NCBI GenBank assembly: GCA_900317325.1
Contig: ONGE01000007.1
Location: 29,244-93,243, forward strand
Direction of reading: 5' to 3'
From: an uncultured Prevotellaceae bacterium
GTDB lineage: Bacteria; Bacteroidota; Bacteroidia; Bacteroidales; Muribaculaceae
DNA length: 64,000 nucleotides
The notes beneath the pieces are model-generated. The model did not search any database, had not been told where the DNA came from, and saw only the letters and a list, made by a program, of their open reading frames with translations. Shown in pieces: positions 25,055 to 33,761 of the stretch. Each line of letters begins with the position of its first letter. Position 1 is the stretch's first letter. Position numbers and translations under genes: made by a program.

Positions 25055-25813
25055 TTATTTCACCTCTTGATTGTCATTGATGCGCTGTCTCACCACTTCA
25101 TAAATCATGATACCGCCGGCCACCGACACGTTCAACGAGTTGATGTGACCGAACTCGGGAATCATCACCTGGGTGTCGCACAATTTCATGATTTCGGGAG
25201 AAATGCCCTTGTCCTCCGAGCCCAGCACAATGGCAACGGGGCCCGTGTAATCTCCCTTGGTGAACGGCATCTGGCTCTTGTCGCTGGTGCCCACGATTTT
25301 GAAACCACTGTCGCGCAGCAGTTTCACGGCGTTCACCAGGTTGTGCTCGCGGCACACGGGCAGATAGTTGAGCGCTCCGGCCGAGGTCTTCACGGCATCG
25401 GCGTTGACGCTGACGCTCTCGCGGTCGGGGATGACGATGGCGCTCACACCGGCGCATTCACAGGTGCGTGCCACAGCACCGAAGTTGCGCACGTCGGTTA
25501 CTCCGTCAAGCACGACGACAAACGGGTTCTCGCCCTCGTCAAACAATTGCGGGACAAGGTCCTCGACGCGGTAATAGGTCACTGCAGCCAGCAGGGCAAG
25601 CACACCTTGATGGTTGCGGCGGGTGATGCGGTCGATTTTCTGCACGGGAACGCGCTGCACGGGAACGCGCAATTGTCGTGCCCGGTCGATGATTTCCTGG
25701 GCGGTGTCGGCATTAAGCGTTTTGCTCAACAGTATCTTGTCGATGTCCTTACCGGCATCGAAGGCTTCAATCACGGCATGCACGCCGTAGATGTATTGGG
25801 TTTTGTCAATCAT
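25055..25813 (-). CDS. rlmB: 23S rRNA (guanosine2251-2'-O)-methyltransferase
   Basis: SpoU-family SPOUT methyltransferase of 252 residues that modifies G2251 in the ribosomal P loop. It has an N-terminal RNA-binding domain (about 1-75) with YGVHAVIEA, and a catalytic domain with NFGAVARTCE, VLGSEDKGIS and SLNVSVAGGI, the three SpoU motifs. It starts 4 bases after the recN stop, so it is translated from the recN transcript. Confidence 0.94.
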   Translation of the reverse strand: MIDKTQYIYGVHAVIEAFDAGKDIDKILLSKTLNADTAQEIIDRARQLRVPVQRVPVQKIDRITRRNHQGVLALLAAVTYYRVEDLVPQLFDEGENPFVVVLDGVTDVRNFGAVARTCECAGVSAIVIPDRESVSVNADAVKTSAGALNYLPVCREHNLVNAVKLLRDSGFKIVGTSDKSQMPFTKGDYTGPVAIVLGSEDKGISPEIMKLCDTQVMIPEFGHINSLNVSVAGGIMIYEVVRQRINDNQEVK

Positions 25814-25817
25814 TTTA

Positions 25818-27482
25818 TTATTTATGTTTGTGCTTGATGAGTGATTTTGCGTTCTCGATAGCAGCCTGATTCAGGTCCTTGCCGCTCAGCATGCGCGCGA
25901 TTTCCATCACGTGCTCCTGCTCGTCAAGGCTCTGGACGCGCGTGAGGGTTTCCACCTCATTGTCGGCCTTGAATACACGCAGGTGGTGGTCTCCGTTTGC
26001 GGCCACTTGGGGCAAGTGGGTGATGGCAATCACCTGGATGGTGTGGGCAATGTCGGCCATCATTTCGCCCACCATGTTGGCCACGTCGCCGCTCACACCG
26101 GTATCCACCTCGTCAAAGATGATGCTGGGGAGCCTCATGTGACGGGCGATGATGGTCTTGATGCACAGCATCACGCGGGATATCTCGCCACCTGATGCGG
26201 TATCCTTCACGGGCGTGAGTTGCTGGTTCTTGTTGAAGGCCATCATGAACTCCACGCTGTCGGTGCCGCTGGATGTGAGGTCGGTTGTGTTAAAGGCGAC
26301 ATCAAAGGCGATGTTCTTCATACCCAACGGGTTGGCCAATGCCAGCAGCTCTTTGCCGAATCGTTTGGCGGCATCCTGACGCTTGTCCGAGAGCTGCGAG
26401 GCCATTTTCATCGCCTCGTCGCGGCAAGCGTTGACTCGTGCCTTGAGTTCCTCGACGATGTCGTCGTTATGCTCGATTTCGCCCAGTTGGCGTTCATACT
26501 CATGCTGGATCTCGATGAGCCCGTTCACGTCCTGGGCATTGTGCTTGCGTTGCAGTGTATAGATGTTGTTCAGTCGCTCGTCGATGCGGGCCAGTTCGGC
26601 TGGGTCGTCGTTGAGGGTGTCCATGATGGAGCTCACGCTCTGGGCAATGTCCTTGAGCTCGATGAGCGCCGACCGTACGCGCGATGACATTCCCTCCACT
26701 TCGCTCAGGTTGCGCTCGGCATCCTCCAGCCTTTGCGCTACAGCCGTGAGGCGTTCGAGAATGCTGTTCTCCTCGCTGTTGAGGTCACTCTCCACGCTCC
26801 ACAGAGCTTCTTTGAGCTCGGTGATGTTGCTCAGTTTGCTTTGCTGGGCCTCGAGCTGCTTGTCCTCGTCGGGTTGCAGCTGCATGGTCTGCAGCTGGTC
26901 AAGTTGGAAGCGGATGTAGTCCTCGTTTTGGCGCAACTGCTCCATGGCACGTTGAGTCTCGTCAAGCGCCTTGACGGCTTCGCGATAGCTCTTGTAGGCT
27001 GTGCGGTAATTGTTCAGCAACTCACCATTGCCGGCTATGCTGTCAAGGATTGAGAGTTGATAGGCTGGTTGTGACAGCAGCATGTTGCTGTGCTGGGAAT
27101 GGATGTCGAGCAGTTGAGTCGTCAGCTCTCGCAGCACGGTCAAGGCCACTGGGGTGTCGTTCACGAATGCGCGTGAGCGACCCGTCGGCGATAGCTCTCG
27201 CCTGATCAGGCACTCATGTTCGTCCCAATCGATGTCGTTGGTCTTGAAAAACGGTTCCAGATGATAGCCGCCGATATCAAAAGTCGCCTCGACAACGGTC
27301 TTGGCCGATGTGTCGCGAATCGCCTTGCTGTCAGCCCGTTCGCCCAGGATGAGCGACAACGCTCCCAAGATGATGGATTTGCCGGCACCGGTCTCACCGG
27401 TGATGATGGTCAAGCCATCGGCAAACGGGATATCGAGTTTGTCGATGAGGGCATAGTTAGAGATGTGCAGTTGCTTGATCAT
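25818..27482 (-). CDS. recN: DNA repair protein RecN
   Basis: SMC-like ATPase of double-strand break repair, 554 residues. It has a Walker A GETGAGKS (about 29-36), a long coiled coil (about 155-370), the ABC signature SGGEISRVML, Walker B IIFDEVDTG and the H-loop AITHLPQVA. It sits between the PorD-like gene and rlmB. Confidence 0.96.
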   Translation of the reverse strand: MIKQLHISNYALIDKLDIPFADGLTIITGETGAGKSIILGALSLILGERADSKAIRDTSAKTVVEATFDIGGYHLEPFFKTNDIDWDEHECLIRRELSPTGRSRAFVNDTPVALTVLRELTTQLLDIHSQHSNMLLSQPAYQLSILDSIAGNGELLNNYRTAYKSYREAVKALDETQRAMEQLRQNEDYIRFQLDQLQTMQLQPDEDKQLEAQQSKLSNITELKEALWSVESDLNSEENSILERLTAVAQRLEDAERNLSEVEGMSSRVRSALIELKDIAQSVSSIMDTLNDDPAELARIDERLNNIYTLQRKHNAQDVNGLIEIQHEYERQLGEIEHNDDIVEELKARVNACRDEAMKMASQLSDKRQDAAKRFGKELLALANPLGMKNIAFDVAFNTTDLTSSGTDSVEFMMAFNKNQQLTPVKDTASGGEISRVMLCIKTIIARHMRLPSIIFDEVDTGVSGDVANMVGEMMADIAHTIQVIAITHLPQVAANGDHHLRVFKADNEVETLTRVQSLDEQEHVMEIARMLSGKDLNQAAIENAKSLIKHKHK

Positions 27483-27497
27483 TACACATCAGGCCGA

Positions 27498-28421
27498 TTA
27501 AAGAGTGGGGGTCTTCTTGATATCTTCCAGTTTGGTGTTCTCGCTGGGATAGACCTGATAAAGCATTTCGTACACCGATTCCTTCTCGGTCATGTTGGCC
27601 TTGCTGTAGATGTTGATGAGCTCGTCGAGTTTGGAGTCTTTGAACATCGTCAGGCACACCGACAAGGGGGCCACTTGATAGATCTTACCCAGGTTTTCCA
27701 GCGTGTGGGTGATGGTCGCGCGGCCTTTGTCAACAGTGACGACCATCTGGTCCAGGCCCAAGCGATGATACTCGTACAGGATATCACGGATGGGCGATGT
27801 CTGGGTGTCGGTGAAGGCACTGAGCACGGCGTTGCGGTTGGTGTTGTCCTCAAAGGCTTTCCATCCGCTCTCGCCGGTGCTTTGAGCCATTCTCACGATA
27901 TTGGCGGCTAGCTCATAGTAGGGGTCACCGCCCTTGAGCTCAAACGTGTCAAAGTCCAAGGCGATGATCATATAGGCCCAGAAGTTGAGAATAGCCGTCA
28001 GGTTATCCTGCATCTCCATCTCCGAGAACACGAGTTGTTGACCTGTCTCGAAATTGAAGTCCACCTTGGCGTCCTTGAAGTTGATGATGGCTGTGGTGTA
28101 AGAACTGTTGTAAACGGGGCGTGATGACTGAATCTGCAGGTCACCTTTCATCAGTCCGGAGGAGTTGTCCCACGAACTGATGGTGAACATGAGTTTGCAG
28201 TGGATTTTCTCATTGGTGCCGAAGATGGCGTTGGTCCACTTCGTCGTGTTCATGTAGTCGGTCACCTTCTCCTGGAGTTCGTTGAAGATCTCCCTGCTGC
28301 CGTCGGTAATCTTGTCACTGTTGACCTCCACCTCGCACAAGAGCTCGGTAGCCTCGTCATCGGCAAAGGCGTTGAAGACGCCCAGGAGCGCCACCAGCAC
28401 CAGCATTAATGTCTTTTTCAT
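27498..28421 (-). CDS. DUF4835 protein, PorD-type type IX secretion component
   Basis: 307-residue exported protein (signal peptide 1-20, MKKTLMLVLVALLGVFNAFA) of the DUF4835 family, which includes PorD of the Porphyromonas type IX secretion system. Family blocks seen are VEVNSDKI, WTNAIFG, LNFWAYMIIALDFDTF and the SPIRD-type C-terminal helix region. Its ATG overlaps the coaBC stop by 4 bases. The PorD link comes from family knowledge. Secreted proteins elsewhere in the window with type IX-like tails are consistent with an active system. Confidence 0.8.
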   Translation of the reverse strand: MKKTLMLVLVALLGVFNAFADDEATELLCEVEVNSDKITDGSREIFNELQEKVTDYMNTTKWTNAIFGTNEKIHCKLMFTISSWDNSSGLMKGDLQIQSSRPVYNSSYTTAIINFKDAKVDFNFETGQQLVFSEMEMQDNLTAILNFWAYMIIALDFDTFELKGGDPYYELAANIVRMAQSTGESGWKAFEDNTNRNAVLSAFTDTQTSPIRDILYEYHRLGLDQMVVTVDKGRATITHTLENLGKIYQVAPLSVCLTMFKDSKLDELINIYSKANMTEKESVYEMLYQVYPSENTKLEDIKKTPTL

Positions 28422-29623
28422 TTTGTCAAATACTTGTGTAAAACGTCAACAATGTCGCGAGCGACGTCTCGTTTGGATTTGCATGCGCCCTCGATGACCT
28501 CTCCCTTGTCGGTGAAGATGGTCACCTTGTTGGTATCGACCTGGAAGCCGGCATTCTTGTCACGCAGTGAGTTCATCACGATGAAATTCAAGTTTTTACG
28601 TCCTAGTTTGCCTTGTGCGTTGACACTCTCGTTGTCGGTTTCCAGTGCAAAGCCCACGCTCACTTGGTCGGGGCGTTTGGCTTCTCCCACGGCTCGGGCG
28701 ATATCGGGGTTGGGTGTGAGGCGCAGCACTGGGGTTGCGTCTTTTTCACGTTTTATCTTCTTGTCGGCGACATTCTCGACCCTGTAGTCGGCAACAGCGG
28801 CACACAGGATGATGGCATCGGCCTGGGGCAGAGCCTGCATCACGGCATCGTGCATCTCTACGGCGGTCATCACGTCTATGCGGTCGATGTTGGCATGGCT
28901 GGTCTTAAGCGAGACAGGACCGGCGACCAGCGTCACTTGCGCTCCACGGCACGCACATTCCTCGGCCAGGGCGAAGCCCATCTTGCCGGACGAGAAATTG
29001 CTGATATAGCGCACGGGGTCGATCTTCTCGACAGTGGGGCCGGCGGTGATGATCACGCGTTTGCCCTGAAGGTCCTCACCTTGGGCGAAGAACGCGTCAA
29101 GGGCCTTGACGATGTTCTCGGGCTCCTCCATGCGGCCCTTGCCGATGAGGTGGCTGGCCAGCTCGCCCTCAGCAGGCTCGATGATGTGGTTGCCGTAGCT
29201 GCGCAGCAACTCCAGATTGCGCACCGTGCTGGGGTGGCGCATCATGTCCAGGTCCATGGCTGGAGCCACGAACACGGGTGCCTTGGCCGACAGATAGGTC
29301 GTCACCAGCATGTTGTCGGCAACGCCGTGAGCCATCTTGCCGATGGTCGATGCTGTGGCCGGGGCGATGATGAGCGCGTCGGCCCACAGTCCCAGGTCCA
29401 CATGGCTGTTCCACTGGCCCGTGTTAGCGGTGAAGAACTCGCTGATGACGGGTTTGCCGCTCAGCGTCGATAGCGTCAAGGGCTGAATAAACTGCTTGGC
29501 GTTAGGGGTCATGATCACCTGCACCTCGGCACTGGCCTTGACCAGCAGCCGCGTGAGCGTGGCGCACTTGTAGGCAGCGATGCCGCCCGTGATGCCCAGG
29601 ATGATGTGCTTGCCTTTCAACAT
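28418..29623 (-). CDS. coaBC: Bifunctional phosphopantothenoylcysteine decarboxylase / synthase
   Basis: Two steps of coenzyme A synthesis: joining 4'-phosphopantothenate to cysteine, then decarboxylation. Its 401 residues carry the flavin-dependent CoaC domain (about 1-185) with LGITGGIAAYK, APATASTIGKMAHGVADNM and APAMD, and the CoaB domain (about 190-400) with ITAGPTVEKIDPVRYISNFS and GKMG. It is translationally coupled to the PorD-like gene. Confidence 0.96.
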   Translation of the reverse strand: MLKGKHIILGITGGIAAYKCATLTRLLVKASAEVQVIMTPNAKQFIQPLTLSTLSGKPVISEFFTANTGQWNSHVDLGLWADALIIAPATASTIGKMAHGVADNMLVTTYLSAKAPVFVAPAMDLDMMRHPSTVRNLELLRSYGNHIIEPAEGELASHLIGKGRMEEPENIVKALDAFFAQGEDLQGKRVIITAGPTVEKIDPVRYISNFSSGKMGFALAEECACRGAQVTLVAGPVSLKTSHANIDRIDVMTAVEMHDAVMQALPQADAIILCAAVADYRVENVADKKIKREKDATPVLRLTPNPDIARAVGEAKRPDQVSVGFALETDNESVNAQGKLGRKNLNFIVMNSLRDKNAGFQVDTNKVTIFTDKGEVIEGACKSKRDVARDIVDVLHKYLTK

Positions 29624-29666
29624 GTTGTCGTTTGTCTTTTGCTTGATAACCGCTGTTCCCGGTGGT

Positions 29667-30449
29667 TTATCGTTTCTTGTATTGGATGTAGAGCTTGGTG
29701 ATCACCTGCTTGGTGTTCTCGGCAAAGTCGCTCTTCATCATCCAGTCATAGTAGCCCAGATCCAGCTTGGTGAACACTTCCTCGACGGTTTTGCCGCGGT
29801 GCTTGCCGAAGTTGAACACCGGTTGCTTGTTCTCGTTGAGGATGATGCGGCCCGCCAGGTCCACGTTGCGGTTGTGGCTCGAGTATTGCGACAGGAAGTC
29901 CACGTCGTTCTGCAGCGGCTCGGCACCGTTGGCATAGTGGTCAAGTTGCGCCTTGAGCACCTCGAGTGTCGTCTTGGCGTCGTCGGCTGCCGAGTGGTGG
30001 TTCTCCATCGGATGGCCACAATAGAACAGGCATGCTGCCTCCAGGTCGCGTTTCTCGCGCTTGTGGAAGATGGTCTGCACGTCGATGAACTTGTGCTGTG
30101 ACGGGTCGAACACCACACCGGCTTTGCTCATCTCCTGAGCCAGCAGCGGGATGTCGAAGTGGTTGCTGTTGAAACCGGCAATATCGCTGCCCTCGAACAC
30201 GCGGGCGATGTCGTGGGCACGCTCCTTGAACTTGGGCTCGTCCTTCAGGTCCTCGTTGGTGATGTGATGAACATCGATGGCCTGCTGAGGAATCACCCGC
30301 TCGGGGTTGAAGCGATAGGTCTTGCTCTCCTCGTGACCGTCGGGGTACACCTTCACATAGGATAACTCGATGATGCGGTCCTCGGTAATGTTCAAGCCCG
30401 TCGATTCCAAGTCAAAGACCACAAGCGGCCGTTTCAGGTTCAGTTCCAT
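29667..30449 (-). CDS. DnaQ-like 3'-5' exonuclease with C-terminal extension
   Basis: 260-residue DEDDh exonuclease of the DNA polymerase III epsilon family. Exo motifs are FDLESTG (12-18), GFNSNHFDIP and HHSAADDA. Residues of about 190-260 form an extra module (FGKHRGKTVEEV..YYDWMM) resembling the DUF3820 type. The gene directly follows dnaN, so a role in replication or repair alongside the clamp is plausible. It could equally be a stand-alone repair or RNA exonuclease. Confidence 0.85.
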   Translation of the reverse strand: MELNLKRPLVVFDLESTGLNITEDRIIELSYVKVYPDGHEESKTYRFNPERVIPQQAIDVHHITNEDLKDEPKFKERAHDIARVFEGSDIAGFNSNHFDIPLLAQEMSKAGVVFDPSQHKFIDVQTIFHKREKRDLEAACLFYCGHPMENHHSAADDAKTTLEVLKAQLDHYANGAEPLQNDVDFLSQYSSHNRNVDLAGRIILNENKQPVFNFGKHRGKTVEEVFTKLDLGYYDWMMKSDFAENTKQVITKLYIQYKKR

Positions 30450-30506
30450 ATCAAATGAATTGACTTATAGCTAAAAACTGAAGTCTATCGTCTAACAACT
30501 TTTAAA

Positions 30507-31628
30507 TCAAATCATCATCGGCATCTGCAGCACGATCAGGTCCTCACCGGCCTTCTGCTCGCTTGGCGAGAATACACCTGCACGGGCGGGATCGAGCAAC
30601 TTGAGGTACACACCGTCACAGTCGATGTTGTTCACCACATCGATCACGTCGGCGCTCTTGAAACCGATGTTCATCGGCTCGCCGTTGTATTCACATGCGA
30701 TGGTCTCCTCGGCCGAGGTCGAATGGTCAACGTCCTGTGACGTGAGAACCACATGGTCAGGACTCAGGTCCAGGCGCACCAGGCCTCCCACGTTGGCAAA
30801 CACGGCAACCCTTCGCACTGCGTTCAGCAGCGTCTGACGGTCAACGGCCATCGTGTAGGGGTTGTCCTCGGGAATCACTGAGTTGTAGTTGGGGTAACGG
30901 CCGTTGATGAAGCGGCACGACAGCTGGTAGTCAGCGTTCTCAAATGTAGCACTGCTCTCGTCGATGGTGATCTTCACGGGGTCATCGCTGTTGCGGTCGA
31001 TGATGCCGGCAAGGATGGCAGCGGGCTTGGCGGGCAGGATGAACGAGCGCGTGAAGTCGGGACGCACGTTGGTCTGGCGGTAACGCACCAGCTTGTGCGA
31101 GTCACTGGCCACATACACGATCATGTCGGGCATGATGTCCCAGTAGATGCCCATGAACTGCGGATGCAGCGGGTCGTTGCCCACAGCGAACAACGTGTGG
31201 CCGATGCCCGATGCGATGCTCTTGGCGGGCAGCTCAAACTGTTTCACATCGCCCATGTTGACGGCCTTCTCGGGGTACTCGTCGCCGCTCAGAGCCACTG
31301 CGTCATAGTAACCGTTCAGGTAGGTCACCTTGACGGCGAGCGTCTCGTCGTTGATCTCAAACGACAAGGCGGTGTCAGGCAGCTCCTTGAGCGAGTTGAT
31401 GGTGCGCTTCACGTCAAGGGCGAACTTTCCAGCGCCCTCCACGTTTTGCACCTCGATGTTGGTGGTCAGGCGGGTCTCCATGTCACTGCCAGTGACAATC
31501 AGGCGGTCGCTCTGCAACTCAAAGAGGAAATTGTCAAGAATGGCATACGCGTTCTTGCTGCTGTTCACTGCTTTGCTCACGGCATTGAGGCGGGTGAGCA
31601 ATAATTTACTTTGGACGTTGAATTTCAT
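30507..31628 (-). CDS. dnaN: DNA polymerase III beta sliding clamp
   Basis: Ring-shaped processivity clamp, 373 residues with three clamp domains (about 1-120, 128-245, 247-373). It begins MKFNVQSKLLLTRLN and ends in the typical hydrophobic MPMMI segment that forms part of the binding pocket. It heads the long minus-strand cluster and has its own consensus promoter. dnaA is not adjacent. Confidence 0.96.
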   Translation of the reverse strand: MKFNVQSKLLLTRLNAVSKAVNSSKNAYAILDNFLFELQSDRLIVTGSDMETRLTTNIEVQNVEGAGKFALDVKRTINSLKELPDTALSFEINDETLAVKVTYLNGYYDAVALSGDEYPEKAVNMGDVKQFELPAKSIASGIGHTLFAVGNDPLHPQFMGIYWDIMPDMIVYVASDSHKLVRYRQTNVRPDFTRSFILPAKPAAILAGIIDRNSDDPVKITIDESSATFENADYQLSCRFINGRYPNYNSVIPEDNPYTMAVDRQTLLNAVRRVAVFANVGGLVRLDLSPDHVVLTSQDVDHSTSAEETIACEYNGEPMNIGFKSADVIDVVNNIDCDGVYLKLLDPARAGVFSPSEQKAGEDLIVLQMPMMI

Positions 31629-31681
31629 ACAGTTATATCTGTTATTATGTGATTATTTGTTTTGTTTTATCTTTTAACCTA

Positions 31682-31713
31682 CAAAGATACTGCAAGTCGC
31701 GTTTTATGCCAAA
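31682..31713 (-). promoter_or_regulatory. Promoter of dnaN
   Basis: On the minus strand TTTG (31713-31710), a 20-base spacer and TATCTTTG (31689-31682) match both Bacteroidales boxes. The leader to the ATG is about 45-50 bases. Confidence 0.8.
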
Positions 31714-31766
31714 CAAAAATGGACTTTTTTGATATTATAATGTGACGTTGTTAATAAAAAAACGGA

Positions 31767-31801
31767 AAAAAGCGTCATCGATTGCCTCGATAACGCTTTT
31801 T
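31767..31801 (-). terminator. Intrinsic terminator of the DUF1015 gene
   Basis: AAAAAGCGT-C-ATCGA pairs with TCGAT-A-ACGCTTTTT around a 5-base loop, 30 bases after the DUF1015 stop. Read on the minus strand it ends in a T run. Confidence 0.88.
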
Positions 31802-31831
31802 AAGATTATTAAGTCTTCGCTTGTGGTCAGA

Positions 31832-33076
31832 TTAGTCCAGCTTGTGGATGATCAGACCCGAGCGCAGCTTGGGCTCGAACCAAGTAGCCTTGGGCGGCAT
31901 GATCTTGCCGCTGTCGGCGATGTCGATGATCTGCTTCATGGTCACGGGATAGAGGGCAAGAGCCATCTTCATCTCGCCGCTGTCAACGCGCCGCTTCAGC
32001 TCGCCCAGGCCGCGGATGCCGCCCACGAAGTCGATGCGCTTGTCGGTGCGCAGGTCGGTGATGCCCAGGATGTCACGCAGGATGTAGTCACTGCTGATGG
32101 TTACATCGAGCACGCCGATGGGATCGTTGTCGTCATAGGTGCCTTCCTTGGCGGTCAGCGAGTACCACTTGCCACCCAGGTAGAGTGCAAAGTTGTGCAG
32201 CTTGGCGGGATGGTAGATCTCGGTACCCTTGTCCTCGACGATAAATTTCTCGCCCAGCTTCTCCAGGAACTGCTCCTCGGTGTAGCCATTGAGGTCAACA
32301 ACCACGCGGTTGTAGTCCATCACCTTGAGGTGTGACTGGGGGAAGCATACGGCCAACAGATAGTTGTACTCCTCGGTGCCGTTGTGGTTGGGGTCGGCCT
32401 TGGCCTTCTCCTCGCCCACGTGGGCAGCAGCGGCGGTGCGGTGGTGACCGTCGGCGATGTAGAGGTAAGGAATCTCGCCGAACTCGCGGGTGATCGCATC
32501 GATCGTCTCCTTGTCACGGATGACCCACAGGGTGTGGCCGATGCCGTCCTCGCTCACGAAGTCGTACTCGGGCTCGGTCTGTGCGGTGCGGGTGATGATG
32601 TCTTGCAGGACGGTGTTATCGGGGAATGCCAGGAACACCGGCTCGATGTTGGCATTGTTGATCTCGATGTGGTGCATGCGGTCGGCCTCTTTCTCGCGGC
32701 GAGTGAGCTCATGCTTCTTGATGTGGCCCGTGAGGTAGTCCTCGACGCTGGCGCCGACAACAAAGCCGTACTGAGTGCGGCCATCCATGGTCTGGGCATA
32801 GATGTAGTAGCAGTCCTGGTCGTCCTGAACGAGCCAACCCTTGTCCTGGAACTTCTTGAAGTTCTCGACAGCCTTGTCATAGACCTTGGGCTCGTGCTCA
32901 CCGGTGCCGGGTTCGAAGTCGATTTCGGGCTTAATGATGTGATACAGACACATCTCGTTGTCGCCGGCTTCGGCACGTGCCTCCTCGCTGGAGAGGACAT
33001 CGTAGGGCTTGGATGCAACTTTTTCTACATAAGCTTTGGGCGGTCTCACGCCACGGAACGGTTTTACTTTAGCCAT
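31832..33076 (-). CDS. DUF1015 family protein (HipA-fold-like, unknown function)
   Basis: 414-residue soluble protein of a widespread family beginning VKPFRGVRPP and containing YIADGHHRTAAA (near residue 210). The domain is predicted to be a SpoOJ- or ATP-binding-like fold, but no activity is established. In many Bacteroides genomes it lies beside serine synthesis genes. Here it stands alone after the Fur-family gene, with its own terminator. Confidence 0.85.
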   Translation of the reverse strand: MAKVKPFRGVRPPKAYVEKVASKPYDVLSSEEARAEAGDNEMCLYHIIKPEIDFEPGTGEHEPKVYDKAVENFKKFQDKGWLVQDDQDCYYIYAQTMDGRTQYGFVVGASVEDYLTGHIKKHELTRREKEADRMHHIEINNANIEPVFLAFPDNTVLQDIITRTAQTEPEYDFVSEDGIGHTLWVIRDKETIDAITREFGEIPYLYIADGHHRTAAAAHVGEEKAKADPNHNGTEEYNYLLAVCFPQSHLKVMDYNRVVVDLNGYTEEQFLEKLGEKFIVEDKGTEIYHPAKLHNFALYLGGKWYSLTAKEGTYDDNDPIGVLDVTISSDYILRDILGITDLRTDKRIDFVGGIRGLGELKRRVDSGEMKMALALYPVTMKQIIDIADSGKIMPPKATWFEPKLRSGLIIHKLD

Positions 33077-33113
33077 GATAAATGAACGGTTTTAAAAAGT
33101 TAAAAAAGTTATT

Positions 33114-33176
33114 CTCAGTTTTAAGTTGTTAATTTTGAGTTTTTTGTCCCAAGTCCCGGGTTTTAGGTTCCGGGTC
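33114..33176 (-). repeat. Degenerate seven-base repeat, nine units, entering the Fur-family coding region
   Basis: Read on the minus strand: GACCCGG, AACCTAA, AACCCGG, GACTTGG, GACAAAA, AACTCAA, AATTAAC, AACTTAA, AACTGAG, consensus about RACYYRR. The regulator's stop codon is inside the seventh unit, so its last 15 codons are made of repeat. Confidence 0.8.
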
Positions 33177-33698
33177 ATTGGTTTTTTGTTGACGTTTAGG
33201 TTTGTCTTCTTTGACACCATGCTTGGCGCGCTTGGACTTGCGGGCACAGGTGCTGCACACGCCATAGACATACAGGCTGTAGTGGTCGGTGTTGAAGGCG
33301 TTGAAGCGGCGCGCATTCATGAAGGCGGCAAAGTTGGTGTCCTTCACCTCCTTGACCTTGTTGCACACGGTGCATATCAGGTGGGTGTGGGGCAGGGTGA
33401 TGCGCTCGTACTGGGCCTGCATCCCCTCGAACACATGACGACGAAGTATCTTAGCATCGATGAGCAACTCGACGGTGTTGTAAACCGTGGAGCGGCTCAC
33501 GCGAAAGCTGCCTTCCTGGTCGAGCATCTGCTGCAACTCCTCGATCGAGAAGTGCCCGTTGGTGTTCAAGATGCGGTCCAGAATGGCGTACCGCTCGGCT
33601 GTCTTGCGAAGGTTGTGGGCGTCAAGATAGTCGTTGAACTTACGCACAACGGGGTTGGTGCTGTCAGCATAATTCTCGATATGTGAATCGGTCTTCAT
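33129..33698 (-). CDS. Fur-family transcriptional regulator
   Basis: 189-residue metal- or peroxide-responsive repressor. It has a winged helix (about 15-90) with FSIEELQQML and SRSTVYNTVELL, and a dimerisation domain with HTHLICTVC and VCSTCA supplying a four-cysteine structural zinc site. The start is the ATG at MKTDSHIE, because 21 upstream codons run through the promoter. The tail of about 35 residues is Lys/Arg/Gln rich, and its last 15 residues are encoded by a heptamer repeat. Whether it senses iron, zinc or peroxide cannot be decided from sequence alone. Confidence 0.88.
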   Translation of the reverse strand: MKTDSHIENYADSTNPVVRKFNDYLDAHNLRKTAERYAILDRILNTNGHFSIEELQQMLDQEGSFRVSRSTVYNTVELLIDAKILRRHVFEGMQAQYERITLPHTHLICTVCNKVKEVKDTNFAAFMNARRFNAFNTDHYSLYVYGVCSTCARKSKRAKHGVKEDKPKRQQKTNDPEPKTRDLGQKTQN

Positions 33699-33706
33699 CG
33701 GTGTGA

Positions 33707-33738
33707 CAAAAGTACAACCAATTTTGCAATCAAACAAA
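33707..33738 (-). promoter_or_regulatory. Promoter of the Fur-family gene
   Basis: On the minus strand TTTG (33738-33735), a 20-base spacer and TACTTTTG (33714-33707) fit the consensus. The -7 box ends 8 bases before the ATG, so the leader is very short. Confidence 0.7.
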
Positions 33739-33761
33739 GTTTTGCAGCAATAAAACGCCAA

